From assembly GCA_000415965.1 (NCBI GenBank), contig KE356560.1, positions 3,031,985-3,095,984 on the forward strand: 64,000 bases of DNA, written 5' to 3'. This document shows, piece by piece, positions 26,059-36,144 of this stretch. The notes below the pieces were generated by a model that saw only the letters and a program-made list of their open reading frames with translations, did no database searches and was not told where the DNA came from. Source of the DNA: Haloquadratum walsbyi J07HQW1. Lineage in GTDB: Archaea > Halobacteriota > Halobacteria > Halobacteriales > Haloferacaceae. The number at the start of each line of letters is the position of its first letter. The first letter of the stretch is position 1. A program made the position numbers and the translations under genes.

Positions 26059-26763
26059 ATGGCTGAGGACGTCAAACCAACTCGAAAGAACCTGATGGCG
26101 ATCGATGATCGAATTCAGCTCTCCGAGCGGGGTCACGATACACTTGAGCAAAAGCGTGATGGATTGATCATGGAGTTCATGGATATTCTTGATCAGGCGC
26201 AAGATGTCCGCTCAGATCTAAATACGAATTATGAGACTGCACAGCAAAAGCTGAATATGGCACGAGCGATGGAGGGCGATGTTGCCGTTCGAGGGGCTGC
26301 TGCTGCATTGGAGGAACATCCTGAGATCACGACTCGGTCAAAAAACATCATGGGGGTTGTGGTTCCACAAATTGAATCATCGCGTGTGAAAAAGTCACTC
26401 GATCAGCGTGGATATGGGCTTCTTGGATCATCCGCACGTATTGATGAAGCCGCGGATGCATACGAAGAGCTTATCGAGACGATTATTCTCGCCGCAGAGG
26501 TTGAAACGGCGATGAAGAAAATGCTCGAAGAGATTGAAACGACAAAACGTCGCGTTAATGCGTTAGAGTTCAAACTCCTGCCAGATCTCTATGAAAACAA
26601 GGAGTATATCGAGCAGAAGCTCGAAGAACAAGAACGTGAGGAGATTTTCAGACTGAAGAAAATCAAGAATAAAAAGGAGGCTGAAGAGGAAGAGGAAGAT
26701 GAAGAAGAGGATGAGTCTGAAATGACCGATGAGACTGTTATGCAAACGCGTGCGGATGATTAA
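26059..26763 (+). CDS. atpD: A-type ATP synthase subunit D (central shaft)
   Basis: Subunit D is the gamma-like central axle that transmits rotation. The 234-aa protein shows the family opening [34 protein letters not shown], here in two parts, and the C-terminal helix [34 protein letters not shown], which together form the antiparallel coiled coil. A very acidic tail (about 200-230, poly-Glu/Asp) follows, typical of halophiles. A 201-base gap separates it from atpB, with an AT-rich run near 26010-26035 that could be a promoter. Confidence 0.95.
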   Translation: MAEDVKPTRKNLMAIDDRIQLSERGHDTLEQKRDGLIMEFMDILDQAQDVRSDLNTNYETAQQKLNMARAMEGDVAVRGAAAALEEHPEITTRSKNIMGVVVPQIESSRVKKSLDQRGYGLLGSSARIDEAADAYEELIETIILAAEVETAMKKMLEEIETTKRRVNALEFKLLPDLYENKEYIEQKLEEQEREEIFRLKKIKNKKEAEEEEEDEEEDESEMTDETVMQTRADD

Positions 26764-27348
26764 GACAAATCCGAATAGATTCTTAGAAGAGTAAATCAAA
26801 AAAGTATAAATATCCCGACAATCGAGCCGACTGTTCATTCAACCCTCGCCTGAAGACGGGGGTAATGTCCTTGCGATCTCTGTAAAAACCGTTGGGCTCT
26901 TATTCGGCATTATCCGTCCCCTGATACATCCAGTGGAAAGAACGATGTTTATCCGCAATATGTGGATTGGTCGTCCCGGGATTATCCTCGTCGGTGCTCT
27001 CTTTCGTATACGTGTTTATCGTATGGATTCATACCCGCGACCTCATTGATACGGATGCTAGGGACTCGGTGAGATGCCGTCCCCGAACCGGTGGTGGTTC
27101 ACATGGCGATGACACGGAGTCCGATGGGACCTCGTTGGTCGGACCACAGTCTTATAAGGGAGACAAACGGGAGTTCCCCCGGTGTATCGTCGGGTCCCTC
27201 CGAGTGCGGGTTGGAGCCGAAGGGCGACGGCCGCCTGAATCTGGTGGTCGGATTCCTCCGCCTTTAGCAGTCGTTGGGAATATAATCAGTGTTTATATCC
27301 GAAACCACACTCAGTTCGATAGTCGGGAAGAAATGATTGCATTTCAAA
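26764..27348. other. GC-rich non-coding stretch, possible transposon remnant
   Basis: Just after atpD the segment at 26841-26864 forms a hairpin-like CCCTCGCCTGAAGACGGGGG, similar to termini of IS200/IS605-type elements. The following 400 bases (about 26950-27270) are clearly richer in G and C than the neighbours. They carry only frames rich in Arg, Gly and Pro, with no recognisable domain. Nothing coding is supported. Confidence 0.4.
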
Positions 27349-28599
27349 TTATATGCCGGTTTCATATCGAAGAATCCCAGCAATACCACCGAACGCATCG
27401 TGTAATTGCTCGCCTTTCTCAAAGTCAGTTGAGATGAACTTCGTCTCAGTGCCACGTTGTTCAGCAATGCTCATGAGATATTCAATAACATCCTCTCGTT
27501 CAGTCTTCTCAGACGCACTCCCACAATCACTACAGGTATGATCGGGGTCATCGTGTCGACGGTCGATGACCTCATACTCCTCGTGATCATCAGGACATTC
27601 ATACACAACAACATCAGACCGGAGATCCTCAGAGAGTAAGAGTCGGTCAACAGCGCCCATCATCAAATTCTGTCGCGTTGGTTCAAACCCATATGTTGCT
27701 TTTTTACCGCCATGGAGTTTCTCGAAGAACTCTTCCATTTCGGCTTTATCTTTCATGACCTCCTGATCAGCAAGGACATCCTGAGCAGAGTCAACAAGAT
27801 CGTGTAATCCTGATTCATCCGTATAGGAGACGTCAAATTTGCCGACGACTACGTCTGCAAGTTCATGATGAAGATAGTCTCCATCAAGGAATTCATCCTT
27901 TGTTGGTGAGGGACCACCAACCAACACACCATCTATTTCATGTCGCTTGGGAACGAATAGGTCATTTGCCATCCCGGCAACTTCCTGATAAAAATTATCG
28001 ATTGCTTCGAGCCGAAGTCGGGCGAACCGTTGTGCGGATTGACCACCTTTTCGTTGTTTTCCCGGAACAAGCGAGGATGCTGATTTGACTGGCTCGACAC
28101 GCTTTCCTTTCAACCATCCCACATTTGCCTCTCGACGGTCAAGAACAATCAATCCAAATAGGCCCTTATCTGCGAGCATATTCTCAAGTGGGTCTGTGAG
28201 AAAGTCAGAATCACAATGATATCTGAACGATTGGATTGGTTCAGGCGGACTCTCAAGTGACCGAGTTACCATTGTTGTTTGCCCACCACCTGTACTGACA
28301 GCGCCAGAAAAGAGGACAATACCGTTTTCTGGTGGATATGTATCGTAATATCGGAGTCGATCTTTGATCGAGGTGAGTGCGTCTTGGACGTTTGTCCGTG
28401 TTTGTTTTGATTTAATATTTGACGCCTCCGAGTGTTCTTGTGTGATGTGAGCAACGACATCAGAGATCTGTCTATCAGGTGGGATATAGATAGTGACCAG
28501 TTGCGTACCAGACCCCTCGTACTCTCGAAGTTCCTCGATAACCTTTCGGAACTCGTACTTGCGACGGTCCTTGCTCACGTCTTCGGCGTCGGTGCTCAT
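27349..28599 (-). CDS. prf1: Peptide chain release factor aRF1
   Basis: aRF1 recognises all three stop codons and triggers peptide release. The stop-codon recognition motif NIKS is at residues 61-64 in domain 1. The catalytic GGQ is at 185-187 in KGGQSAQRF, and domain 3 follows with YTDESGLHDLV. A C-terminal minidomain has a zinc-like pair (CPDDHEEYE and CSDCG). The 416-aa length is normal for archaea. The start MSTDAEDVSKDRRKYEFRKV is as in relatives. It is divergent from a small membrane protein gene. Confidence 0.96.
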   Translation of the reverse strand: MSTDAEDVSKDRRKYEFRKVIEELREYEGSGTQLVTIYIPPDRQISDVVAHITQEHSEASNIKSKQTRTNVQDALTSIKDRLRYYDTYPPENGIVLFSGAVSTGGGQTTMVTRSLESPPEPIQSFRYHCDSDFLTDPLENMLADKGLFGLIVLDRREANVGWLKGKRVEPVKSASSLVPGKQRKGGQSAQRFARLRLEAIDNFYQEVAGMANDLFVPKRHEIDGVLVGGPSPTKDEFLDGDYLHHELADVVVGKFDVSYTDESGLHDLVDSAQDVLADQEVMKDKAEMEEFFEKLHGGKKATYGFEPTRQNLMMGAVDRLLLSEDLRSDVVVYECPDDHEEYEVIDRRHDDPDHTCSDCGSASEKTEREDVIEYLMSIAEQRGTETKFISTDFEKGEQLHDAFGGIAGILRYETGI

Positions 28600-28737
28600 T
28601 GATTACATTTCTATATTCGACGGTAAGTATGCTGCGACTATCGGAGATAAGAGCTGATAGACCCCAGAAGAGCGATACTGAGGAGCAAACCCGAACCGAA
28701 ACGGGAGCTTCTTTTATTGGCTGGTATGAGTCGAGGT

Positions 28738-28941
28738 ATGGCAACTGATGATACCAACTCTGGGGTGCCACTCTGGTGGTTAGTTATGTTTTTACTCATC
28801 GCGCTCGGTGCAGGTGCAGCGACTATCTTTTTTGTTGGAGGGTCGGTGATCACCTGGATTAATTTGTCATCGCAACAGCTACCAACTACGCCATTGGTGA
28901 TACTCGATCCGATGGGAATGATAGTGGCGACGGGTACGTGA
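28738..28941 (+). CDS. Small membrane protein, 67 aa, unknown
   Basis: From ATG 28738 a short polar start (MATDDTNSG) is followed by one long hydrophobic helix (VPLWWLVMFLLIALGAGAATIFFVGG) and a second weaker hydrophobic stretch (LVILDPMGMIVATGT). A CTTTTATTGG element at 28711-28720 lies about 25 bases before this ATG, which suits a leaderless transcript and decides the start over an ATG at 28717. I do not recognise the family. It could be a small subunit of a membrane complex. Confidence 0.6.
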   Translation: MATDDTNSGVPLWWLVMFLLIALGAGAATIFFVGGSVITWINLSSQQLPTTPLVILDPMGMIVATGT

Positions 28942-29049
28942 GACAAAAAGCACAACACACTCTAACAGCACACCGAAGTTGTGTCATCACTATTCTCAGC
29001 CGATTAAATCACGTTCGGTTATATTACCCGACGTATATAATCTGCCATA

Positions 29050-30852
29050 TCACATTGATTGAGGCGCCTCAACACCGACGATATCAAGCGCATTCGCAAC
29101 AGTATGTCGAGCAGCACGAACGAGACTTACTCTTGCTGCGGTCACAGTCTCGGTCTCCGCATTCAATACCGGGCACTCACGATAGAATGTATTAAATTGC
29201 TCAGCGAATGACCGAGCGAATGTCGCAACAACATGTGGCTCAAGATCCGCTGCTGCTGATTCGATGACCGCAGGGAATCGGGCAATGTCTCGAAGAAGCG
29301 CGCGCTCAGCGTCTGCACGAAGCACCGTGGCGTCAGGCACTGACTCAGATGTGAGAGTATGAGCTTCAATATCGATATCAAGATCTGTGTTCGATTCAAC
29401 CTCTGCTTCAATCCCACAACAGCGGGCGTGGACATACTGGATATACGGTGCAGATTGTGCCTCAAAATCAAGCGCGCGGTCCCACTCGAAGGTGATCCCT
29501 TTTGTTGGCTGTTTCGAGACAATGTCATATCGAACGGCACCGACGCCGACCTGCCGAGCAATACGATCGATATCATCACTCGTGAGAGAGTCATCACGAA
29601 CACGTTCACCACGTCTTTCATGTACTTCTTCACGGGCACGGGCAATCGCCTCATCAAGTAGGTCATCAAGATCAACGCCAGTCCCCTTGCGAGTTGACAT
29701 GCCTCCTTCTGGAAGATTAACCCATGAATAAAACGGTTGTCTGAGCTGATCGGTGTCATTTCCAAGAATTTGCAGTGTTGCATCAAGCTGCTCAGCCTGG
29801 AGTTTATGATCTTCACCAAGAACAGTCACTGAAGCATCATAATTATCGAATTTCCATTCGTGATGAGCAAGATCACGTGTGGTATATAATGTCGTCCCAT
29901 CAGAGCGAAGAAAAACAAGATTTTTCTCAATATCGTACGCACTCAGATCAATCTGCCATGCATCATCTTGATAAACCGCACAATCAGCACTTTTGAGTCG
30001 CTCAACCACAGCATCGGCATCTCCATTCCGAATGAACTGTGTTTCTTTGATGAATTCATCAAAGGGTGCTGAAAGGCGGTTAAACGAACGTTGCATTCCC
30101 TCAATAACTTGATCAACAACAGTGTGAACACGTTCATATGTCTCGGGGTCGCCTGCCTCAAGCCCATTGATGATTGACGCAATCTCAGTCTCGGCAGATT
30201 CGACAGCATCAGCATCAGCATTCTCAAGGAACTCATTGCCACGACGATAATACCGGACAAGCTCATAATCAGGACGGTCACGTTCTGGGTCGGGGAGTGA
30301 ATCAGAATCAAATTTCTCGTATGCCCATGTAAAGACCCCTACCTGGCGACCAGCGTCATTGAGATAATAATGTCGGTCAACAGTGTCGCCATTATATTCG
30401 AGCAATCGGGCAACGGCATCGCCAAAGATTGTGTTTCGTCCACGTCCAACGTGAATCGGTCCTGTCGGGTTTGCGCTTGTATGTTCAACGACAACGGACT
30501 GACCGGTATCAGGAAGATGTCCGTATGCAGGATCCTGCCCGGCGGCGAGCGTATCCGTATAGTATGCATCAGTCACATGGAAATTGATGTATGGACCGCG
30601 CGTATCTACATGCTCAATGTACTCATACGTCCGAGAGTCAGGATCAAGATCAATAGCAGTAGCAATATCGTCTGCCACAGTTGGCGGTGAGTCGCCGACA
30701 GATTTCGCAAGACGAAACGCGACGCTTGAGGCAAGCGTTGCTGGGACATTCTCAGGTGGTGTCTCCACCCCTAAGTCATCGGTCGGAAGTGCAAGCGTCC
30801 GCAATGCTGATTCAACAGCGTGCTCCACCTCCGACCGAAAGGCTCTGAACAT
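29050..30852 (-). CDS. argS: Arginyl-tRNA synthetase
   Basis: The class I synthetase charges tRNA-Arg. Its N-terminal add-domain (about 1-110) precedes the HIGH signature, here HVGRGRN at 134-140 after SANPTGPI. The KMSKS loop is replaced by [15 protein letters not shown], as is common in this enzyme family. The C-terminal anticodon-binding helical domain ends with [13 protein letters not shown], the usual ArgS ending. The 600-aa length is normal for halophiles. A MITE lies just upstream of the gene, about 40 bases before the start. Confidence 0.96.
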   Translation of the reverse strand: MFRAFRSEVEHAVESALRTLALPTDDLGVETPPENVPATLASSVAFRLAKSVGDSPPTVADDIATAIDLDPDSRTYEYIEHVDTRGPYINFHVTDAYYTDTLAAGQDPAYGHLPDTGQSVVVEHTSANPTGPIHVGRGRNTIFGDAVARLLEYNGDTVDRHYYLNDAGRQVGVFTWAYEKFDSDSLPDPERDRPDYELVRYYRRGNEFLENADADAVESAETEIASIINGLEAGDPETYERVHTVVDQVIEGMQRSFNRLSAPFDEFIKETQFIRNGDADAVVERLKSADCAVYQDDAWQIDLSAYDIEKNLVFLRSDGTTLYTTRDLAHHEWKFDNYDASVTVLGEDHKLQAEQLDATLQILGNDTDQLRQPFYSWVNLPEGGMSTRKGTGVDLDDLLDEAIARAREEVHERRGERVRDDSLTSDDIDRIARQVGVGAVRYDIVSKQPTKGITFEWDRALDFEAQSAPYIQYVHARCCGIEAEVESNTDLDIDIEAHTLTSESVPDATVLRADAERALLRDIARFPAVIESAAADLEPHVVATFARSFAEQFNTFYRECPVLNAETETVTAARVSLVRAARHTVANALDIVGVEAPQSM

Positions 30853-30892
30853 GTTTCACATTTATGAAGGGTAATTAAATGCCTTTCCGAAC

Positions 30893-31037
30893 TGCTCTGT
30901 TGAATAGCGGTGCTGACCGAGGGTGAGAGTGAGGGGGAGGGGGTCGGAATTTGAGTCGGCTTGCTGGCGATTGTTGTGAGTGATCTCAAGATTGGTCTCG
31001 TCTCACCGTGGCTCAGAGATTGCTGTTCAACACGGCA
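30893..31037. mobile_element. MITE copy B, 145 bp, perfect 8-bp target duplication
   Basis: The inverted ends are TGCTCTGTTGAATAGC and, from the other side, TGCCGTGTTGAACAGC (13 of 16 match). The flanking duplication TTCCGAAC is perfect at 30885-30892 and 31038-31045. This is the best-preserved copy and defines the element's edges. It sits in the argS-rbkR gap and could affect either promoter. Confidence 0.9.
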
Positions 31038-31229
31038 TTCCGAACAGAACACAAATATGAGTGTCTCGCAAATAACGACAGCTCAACAATGGGGACGATT
31101 CCAAGAAGTCACGACGTGATTTAAATACCCTCTGGAGTAATGATATATAAAGGTATATTAGTACATATCGATTCTGGAAGGCATTCCATGTCCGTTATTC
31201 TTAACATGCATCGAAGACTAACTGTATCA

Positions 31230-31934
31230 ATGGCAGAATCGACGACAGCCGTTGGTCATAATGAACTCGCGGCACTGAAATTCGTTGCCTTAGAGGGGGC
31301 ACGATCAGAGCCGATTAAGATTTCTTGTTCAGGACTGAGTGACCGACTTGACGCATCGAGTCAGACCGCATCACGGCGACTTCAACGGCTTGAAACAGCA
31401 GGATATCTTGATCGTGACGTTGTGACGGATGGGCAGTGGGTCTCACTGACCGAAAAGGGTGAGATAGCACTTCATAAGGAGTACACACAATATCAAGAAA
31501 TATTCGAGGACAGCTCCTCAGTTGTTGAACTCACCGGAACAGTCACGAGTGGGATGGGCGAGGGACGTCACTATATCTCGTTGTCCGGATATATGGAACA
31601 GTTCCGCGAGCGACTTGGGTATGAACCATTCCCTGGGACACTCAATATTGATCTTGATGATGATAGCACGCGAACGCGAGCGGCTGTGTCGTCCCTCACG
31701 GGAATTCGAATCGACGGCTGGGAGGACGAAGAGCGGACGTTCGGTCCTGCAACGTGCTACCCGGCTGAAATTATCCTCACTGCACAAACCGCAGAAACTG
31801 CACATATTATTGTTCCAGAACGGACACATCACGATGAGACACAACTTGAAGTGATTGCACCGGAGCGACTTCGGGATAGCTTAGACCTTACCGATGGACA
31901 GCGCCTGACAGTACAATTGAAACCAAGCGAATGA
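31230..31934 (+). CDS. rbkR: CTP-dependent riboflavin kinase with N-terminal HTH (RbkR-type)
   Basis: The N-terminal winged helix (about residues 10-80; LSDRLDASSQTASRRLQRLE, GYLDRDVVTDGQWVSLTEKG) is followed by a DUF120 kinase domain (about 95-234) with GMGEGRHYISL and GYEPFPGTLNIDL. Archaeal DUF120 proteins phosphorylate riboflavin to FMN with CTP. Fusions with an HTH, called RbkR, also repress or activate riboflavin genes. The next gene on the same strand is ribB, which supports both roles. ATG 31230 starts MAESTTAVGHNELAALKF; in-frame ATGs upstream (31140, 31188, 31206) add non-conserved sequence. Confidence 0.9.
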   Translation: MAESTTAVGHNELAALKFVALEGARSEPIKISCSGLSDRLDASSQTASRRLQRLETAGYLDRDVVTDGQWVSLTEKGEIALHKEYTQYQEIFEDSSSVVELTGTVTSGMGEGRHYISLSGYMEQFRERLGYEPFPGTLNIDLDDDSTRTRAAVSSLTGIRIDGWEDEERTFGPATCYPAEIILTAQTAETAHIIVPERTHHDETQLEVIAPERLRDSLDLTDGQRLTVQLKPSE

Positions 31935-32023
31935 GTCTATCACAATGAGAGACGATCTCAGCTATCATGAATAATGGATGAATACGAACAGAGAGACAAC
32001 ACTCAGCCGACAATCTCACAGAT

Positions 32024-32761
32024 ATGAATACGAACGCCGATATTAACCCGGGTGCTGCTGGTATGGATACGACAACTGATGTGCATGTTGAATCGAGTGA
32101 TTCCGTCGCCGCTGCAATAACAGCGTTTCGAAATGGTGATCCGGTGCTTGTTCATGATTTTACCGATCGAGAAGGTGAAACTGATATTATCTATCCTGCT
32201 CATGCGGTTGATGCAGATGCCATTGCTCACCTTCGGAACGACGCTGGAGGACTCATCTGTACTGCGGTGTCCGATGCCGTTGCAACAACGCTTGAGCTGC
32301 CATTCTTAGAGGATGTATTCGAACACCCTGCTGCAGCGGATCATGAACTCGGGTATGATAGCCGGTCATCATTTTCGCTGCCGGTAAACCACCGCGAGAC
32401 ATTCACTGGTATCACCGACGACGACCGAGCAACAACGATTCAGCGTCTCGGCACCGTTGCGGCTGCAGCAGCTGCTGGTGAATACACAGCCGAGGATTTC
32501 GCGGCTGAATTTCGGACGCCTGGACATGTCAATATTTTACGAGGGGCACCAGGACTATTGACGGATCGAAGAGGTCATACAGAATTAGGACTTGCGCTTG
32601 CTGATGCGGCTGACTGTGCGCCAGCGGTCGTTGTCTGTGAGATGCTTGATGACACAACTGGGAACGCAACAGCACCCGCTGATGCAGAGACGTACGCTGC
32701 GGAGAATAATATCGTATTCATCCACGGGGCTGCACTCGTTGAGGAATTGAGCGAAGACTAA
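32024..32761 (+). CDS. ribB: 3,4-dihydroxy-2-butanone-4-phosphate synthase
   Basis: RibB converts ribulose 5-phosphate to dihydroxybutanone phosphate, a riboflavin precursor. The metal and substrate site DREGETD is at residues 48-54, and PGHVNILRGAPGLLTDRRGHTELGL (read here across about 165-190) is the second conserved block with its catalytic His. An archaeal-type stand-alone enzyme of 245 aa is seen, without the RibA domain fused in many bacteria. A second in-frame ATG at 32063 could be the true start. It is 89 bases downstream of the regulator-kinase gene. Confidence 0.92.
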   Translation: MNTNADINPGAAGMDTTTDVHVESSDSVAAAITAFRNGDPVLVHDFTDREGETDIIYPAHAVDADAIAHLRNDAGGLICTAVSDAVATTLELPFLEDVFEHPAAADHELGYDSRSSFSLPVNHRETFTGITDDDRATTIQRLGTVAAAAAAGEYTAEDFAAEFRTPGHVNILRGAPGLLTDRRGHTELGLALADAADCAPAVVVCEMLDDTTGNATAPADAETYAAENNIVFIHGAALVEELSED

Positions 32762-32981
32762 CATTCGCAGTTCGTTTGGGCAACAGTTGTCGACGTCCAT
32801 TGTCGCTTGGACCTGTGTGATATCTACAGAGAGATGAATGATTGAATGCCGCTCCAGAGAGACGGTTATTACTCATAAATACGTCGTGTAGTAATCTGCG
32901 GCTATCACATAGACCGAGTAAGACATTGAGTTGAAACTGCTGTCGCGTACTCTTTATACGTCAGACCGCAAACGACGCTAT

Positions 32982-33911
32982 ATGGAATTTGACGAGATGG
33001 ATGTCGAGACGATTTGGCAGGACGGGTCATTTGTTGATTGGGACGATGCAACAGTGCATGTTCTCACACACGGACTTCATTATGGGACGGGTGTGTTTGA
33101 GGGCGTGCGGTGTTATGATACGCAAAATGGACCTGCAATCTTTCGATGGGATGAACATCTTGAACGGTTGTATCAATCAGCACAGCCATATGATATGGAG
33201 ATCCCATACACACGAGAGGAACTGACAACGGCAACCTTAGAGTTGCTACGTCGTGAGAAATTACAGTCGTGTTATATCCGCCCGGTCGCATTCTATGGGT
33301 ATGGGTCACTCGGCGTGAGTCCAGGAGAGAATCCGGTTGATGTGGCGATTGCTGCATGGCCGTGGGGAGCGTATCTCGGTGAGGAGGCGCTCACGAAGGG
33401 TGTTGAGGTAATGATTTCCTCATGGCGAAAGCATGCATCGAGTCAGATTCCGACAAATGCAAAAACAACCGGTCTCTATGTTAACTCACTACTTGCCGGT
33501 GAGGAGGCGCGACGAAACGGATACACTGAGGCAATTGTATTGAATAAGGAGGGGAATGTTGCTGAGGGTCCTGGAGAGAATATCTTCATGGTTCGTGATG
33601 GTGAGATATACACACCTGGACTTTCAGAAAGTATTCTTGATGGCATAACCCGTCATACCGTCATCGAACTTGCTGAAGAGCGAGGATATACCGTCCATGA
33701 CCGAGCAACAATATCACGGGGGGAGCTCAATACTGCTGATGAGTTATTCTTCACCGGGACTGCTGCTGAGGTAACGCCGATTCGAAAGGTCGATAATGTT
33801 GAAATTGGGAGCGGAACCAGAGGTCCAGTAACAGAAGAGCTTCAGCAGGCATTCTTCGATCTGATCGACCGAGAAACGAACGCACATGAAGAGTGGTTTA
33901 CATATCTGTGA
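32982..33911 (+). CDS. ilvE: Branched-chain amino acid aminotransferase
   Basis: PLP enzyme that makes Val, Leu and Ile from their keto acids. Fold type IV features are the N-terminal GLHYGTGVFEGVRCYDT, the PLP lysine K161 in NAKTTGLYVNSLLAG, EAIVLNKEGNVAEGPGENIF, and LFFTGTAAEVTPI near the end. The length of 309 aa is typical. The ATG at 32982 (MEFDEMDVETIWQDG) was preferred to an upstream TTG at 32931. It stands alone on the plus strand. Confidence 0.93.
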   Translation: MEFDEMDVETIWQDGSFVDWDDATVHVLTHGLHYGTGVFEGVRCYDTQNGPAIFRWDEHLERLYQSAQPYDMEIPYTREELTTATLELLRREKLQSCYIRPVAFYGYGSLGVSPGENPVDVAIAAWPWGAYLGEEALTKGVEVMISSWRKHASSQIPTNAKTTGLYVNSLLAGEEARRNGYTEAIVLNKEGNVAEGPGENIFMVRDGEIYTPGLSESILDGITRHTVIELAEERGYTVHDRATISRGELNTADELFFTGTAAEVTPIRKVDNVEIGSGTRGPVTEELQQAFFDLIDRETNAHEEWFTYL

Positions 33912-34106
33912 ACTATATTCACAAGGTGTCTGGATCGTTCTCTGTCGTCAGTGGAATCAGTGAGTGAGATTGACTATTCAGTGCTCATACACCCTTTAAC
34001 CAATGAACAAAGCGGGCAACTCAGAGAGGGTAAATAGCAAATAGTTTATGAGATCTGAAATGATTTTGACGCTGGAGAGAAAATCAGTCTCAGCCTCGTG
34101 ATAACA

Positions 34107-34727
34107 CTACTTATCTGGTGAGTCGATATTGCCGGTACTGCCAAAATCGGCTCCCGCAGCAATATCAGTACTTGCATTACGATCCTCATCCCCGAATCCA
34201 GCCGATAGTGTCCGTGTGAGAGCCTCCTCAACGGTCTCATCGGTTTCAGTAATGTCTGAGGTTTGAACTTCGATAATGAATCCAGTGGTAATGTTCGGCG
34301 CGGTTGGCATAAATAAGACCTCTCGACCGTCCGCTGTTTTTTTGCCTGTTTTAAACGCCGTCATCCGCATTCCAGGCCATGTTTCGACCTTGACAGGAGT
34401 CTGAAGCTCTTCAGTTCCACTGAGTGCTGTTTCGACAGCAAGTTTTGACGCATTATACAGAACCCGAATGAGTGGGACGCGGTTCATCGCTGCATCAAGA
34501 TAGTTTTCAATTAGTCGTCCAGCTGTTGTACGCATTAAATACCCGACAGAGAAGATCAACAGTACAAAAACAATAATAGCAGCAAAAAAACCGAATGGCT
34601 CCTGCAGTCGACGGACAAATGGCAGACTCACGATTCGCGAGTAGAGATAATTAACGACCGATAAGATAACCAATAGAGGAACAACAACGACAAGTCCACT
34701 CGCGAAATCACGTCTCCAAGAAGACAT
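34107..34727 (-). CDS. DUF502 family membrane protein
   Basis: The 206-aa protein starts RRDFASGLVVVVPLLVILSVVNYLY, with a second membrane helix FGFFAAIIVFVLLIFSVGYL. VPLIRVLYNASKLAVETALSG follows and is diagnostic of DUF502. The rest (about 110-170) is a small soluble beta-domain (PGMRMTAFKTGKK, VLFMPTAPNITTGFIIEV), and the end is acidic. The family is widespread and of unknown role. Nearby genes give no clue. Confidence 0.88.
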   Translation of the reverse strand: MSSWRRDFASGLVVVVPLLVILSVVNYLYSRIVSLPFVRRLQEPFGFFAAIIVFVLLIFSVGYLMRTTAGRLIENYLDAAMNRVPLIRVLYNASKLAVETALSGTEELQTPVKVETWPGMRMTAFKTGKKTADGREVLFMPTAPNITTGFIIEVQTSDITETDETVEEALTRTLSAGFGDEDRNASTDIAAGADFGSTGNIDSPDK

Positions 34728-35259
34728 TGGTTATAATAAATTTCACTCGCGAAGATATAAAGTGACTCTTATCTGTGTTCTCGAAGTTGATTTCTGGTGA
34801 GTCAGGCGAGAAGAACCCATGAACTATCAGATTCGACCCACCCTCCTCATTTGAGTTCATCGAGACATTACCGGACACCACACACCAGCAATCAGGATAG
34901 TGTCCTGAAGGTTGAGGATTTCGAGGCAAGTATGATACATCCAATTTGGGATCTCTGTGTCGGAGATATGATTGAATCGTTGTGTTCTGAGATAGTATTG
35001 GCGCTCTCAGTATGTCGCCACAGTCCATGGAATGGATAGTCAACTTACATTAAGTGTTCGATATATAATGGAGTCGATACGTGCTGACGACACCTATCAT
35101 CGTGTTTGCTTCGTTCACGCTATCGAGATTATCCGATTCAGGGCTGAGTAATGAGCAGAGCAATCGCTCATTCGGATTGGGATTCAGATAAATCATAACC
35201 ATGAGAAATGAGCAGCGCGTATCGGTGCTGCTTTTATGAGCTCTGTGTAATCCATCAAT
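34728..35259. other. Gap with a possible IS200/IS605-type right end
   Basis: The segment around 34838-34857 (CGACCCACCCTCCTCATTTG) resembles a terminus seen at 41323-41345 next to a tnpB fragment, in the same orientation. No tnpB peptide could be read here. The rest is AT-rich and has no gene. I treat it as transposon debris. Confidence 0.35.
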
Positions 35260-35799
35260 ATGATCATCGAAGTAGTCGCCACTGCAGTATGGACAATGCT
35301 GCCAGCGTATGTCCCGAACAACGTGGCGGTGCTGGCTGGCGGCGGAGCGCCAATTGACGGCGGACGGACACTCGGTGGTCGACGGATACTCGGTGATGGA
35401 AAAACATGGCGAGGAACAGGTGTCGGAACACTTGCTGGGGTCGTGGTTGCGTTTGGATTGAACGGGATGCTTCCAACTCTCACTGAGATGGGTGCTCGTC
35501 TCGAGCCATTTTCACTCGGGGCGGCTATCGGGCTTGCATCTGGAGCGATGCTTGGTGATATTGCGGCTTCATTTATCAAACGTCGGAGTGGTCGACAACG
35601 AGGAGTACCACTCCCAGTGATTGATCAGCTTGATTTCGTTGTTGGAGCGATTTCGTGTGCGGGTATCCTTGCACCACGCTGGACAATTGAAACGTTTACA
35701 TTGCCTGTCGTAATCGCTGTGCTCATTCTGACACCAGTGTTGCATCTTGGGACAAATGCCGGGGCATATGTGCTTGGATTTAAGAAAGAACCATATTAA
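35260..35799 (+). CDS. carS: CDP-archaeol synthase (CarS)
   Basis: CarS activates unsaturated archaetidic acid with CTP to make CDP-archaeol, the precursor of archaeal polar lipids. The 179-aa integral membrane protein has about five helices. Its conserved cytoplasmic loop is [16 protein letters not shown] at about residues 45-60, and the second signature is [31 protein letters not shown]. Both mark the CdsA/CarS family. No partner lipid gene lies directly next to it. Confidence 0.92.
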   Translation: MIIEVVATAVWTMLPAYVPNNVAVLAGGGAPIDGGRTLGGRRILGDGKTWRGTGVGTLAGVVVAFGLNGMLPTLTEMGARLEPFSLGAAIGLASGAMLGDIAASFIKRRSGRQRGVPLPVIDQLDFVVGAISCAGILAPRWTIETFTLPVVIAVLILTPVLHLGTNAGAYVLGFKKEPY

Positions 35800-35890
35800 T
35801 TACGAGACAAACACTTTTTATCCTGCTGATATCACTATGCCGGTGTCTGATATCATAATCGCATAGTCTCACCTATCAGTTGCTCAAGTT

Positions 35891-36020
35891 ACCAATAACG
35901 TGGGACTGTGATTTGCTCTCTACGAATGTGAATCGGGGCGCGCAGACGGTCGTTCCAGATGAACTGAGTCTGCGTGTATGTTCAGAGAGACACAGTGCTC
36001 AGAGTGCAACCGAATAGATA
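35891..36020. repeat. Degenerate dispersed repeat, copy 2
   Basis: It shares GACTGTGATT, GTTCCAGATGAACTGAG, TTCAGAGAGA and CTCAGAGTGC blocks with the copy at 5501-5630. The inverted ends are worn and no target duplication is obvious. It lies in the carS-pyrE gap, and no other feature is seen in that gap. Confidence 0.5.
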
Positions 36021-36144
36021 GAAACATAACACAGGTGCGGCTATTCGTCGGAACTAATCGATAAGACGGAATAACTTCGATCGAAATAGCTGAATCGCCT
36101 GGTTTAACACATTGGACAGTAGGATTGTACCAACGACTTCGATA

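Noticed and set aside
17386-26763. Intein or extra subunit gene in the ATP synthase cluster
   Set aside because: AtpA and AtpB read through without intein blocks, and the two larger gaps contain no plausible reading frame.
26967-27437. 156-codon plus-strand frame after atpD
   Set aside because: It is Arg/Gly/Pro-rich, overlaps the 3' end of prf1 on the other strand and has no recognisable domain.
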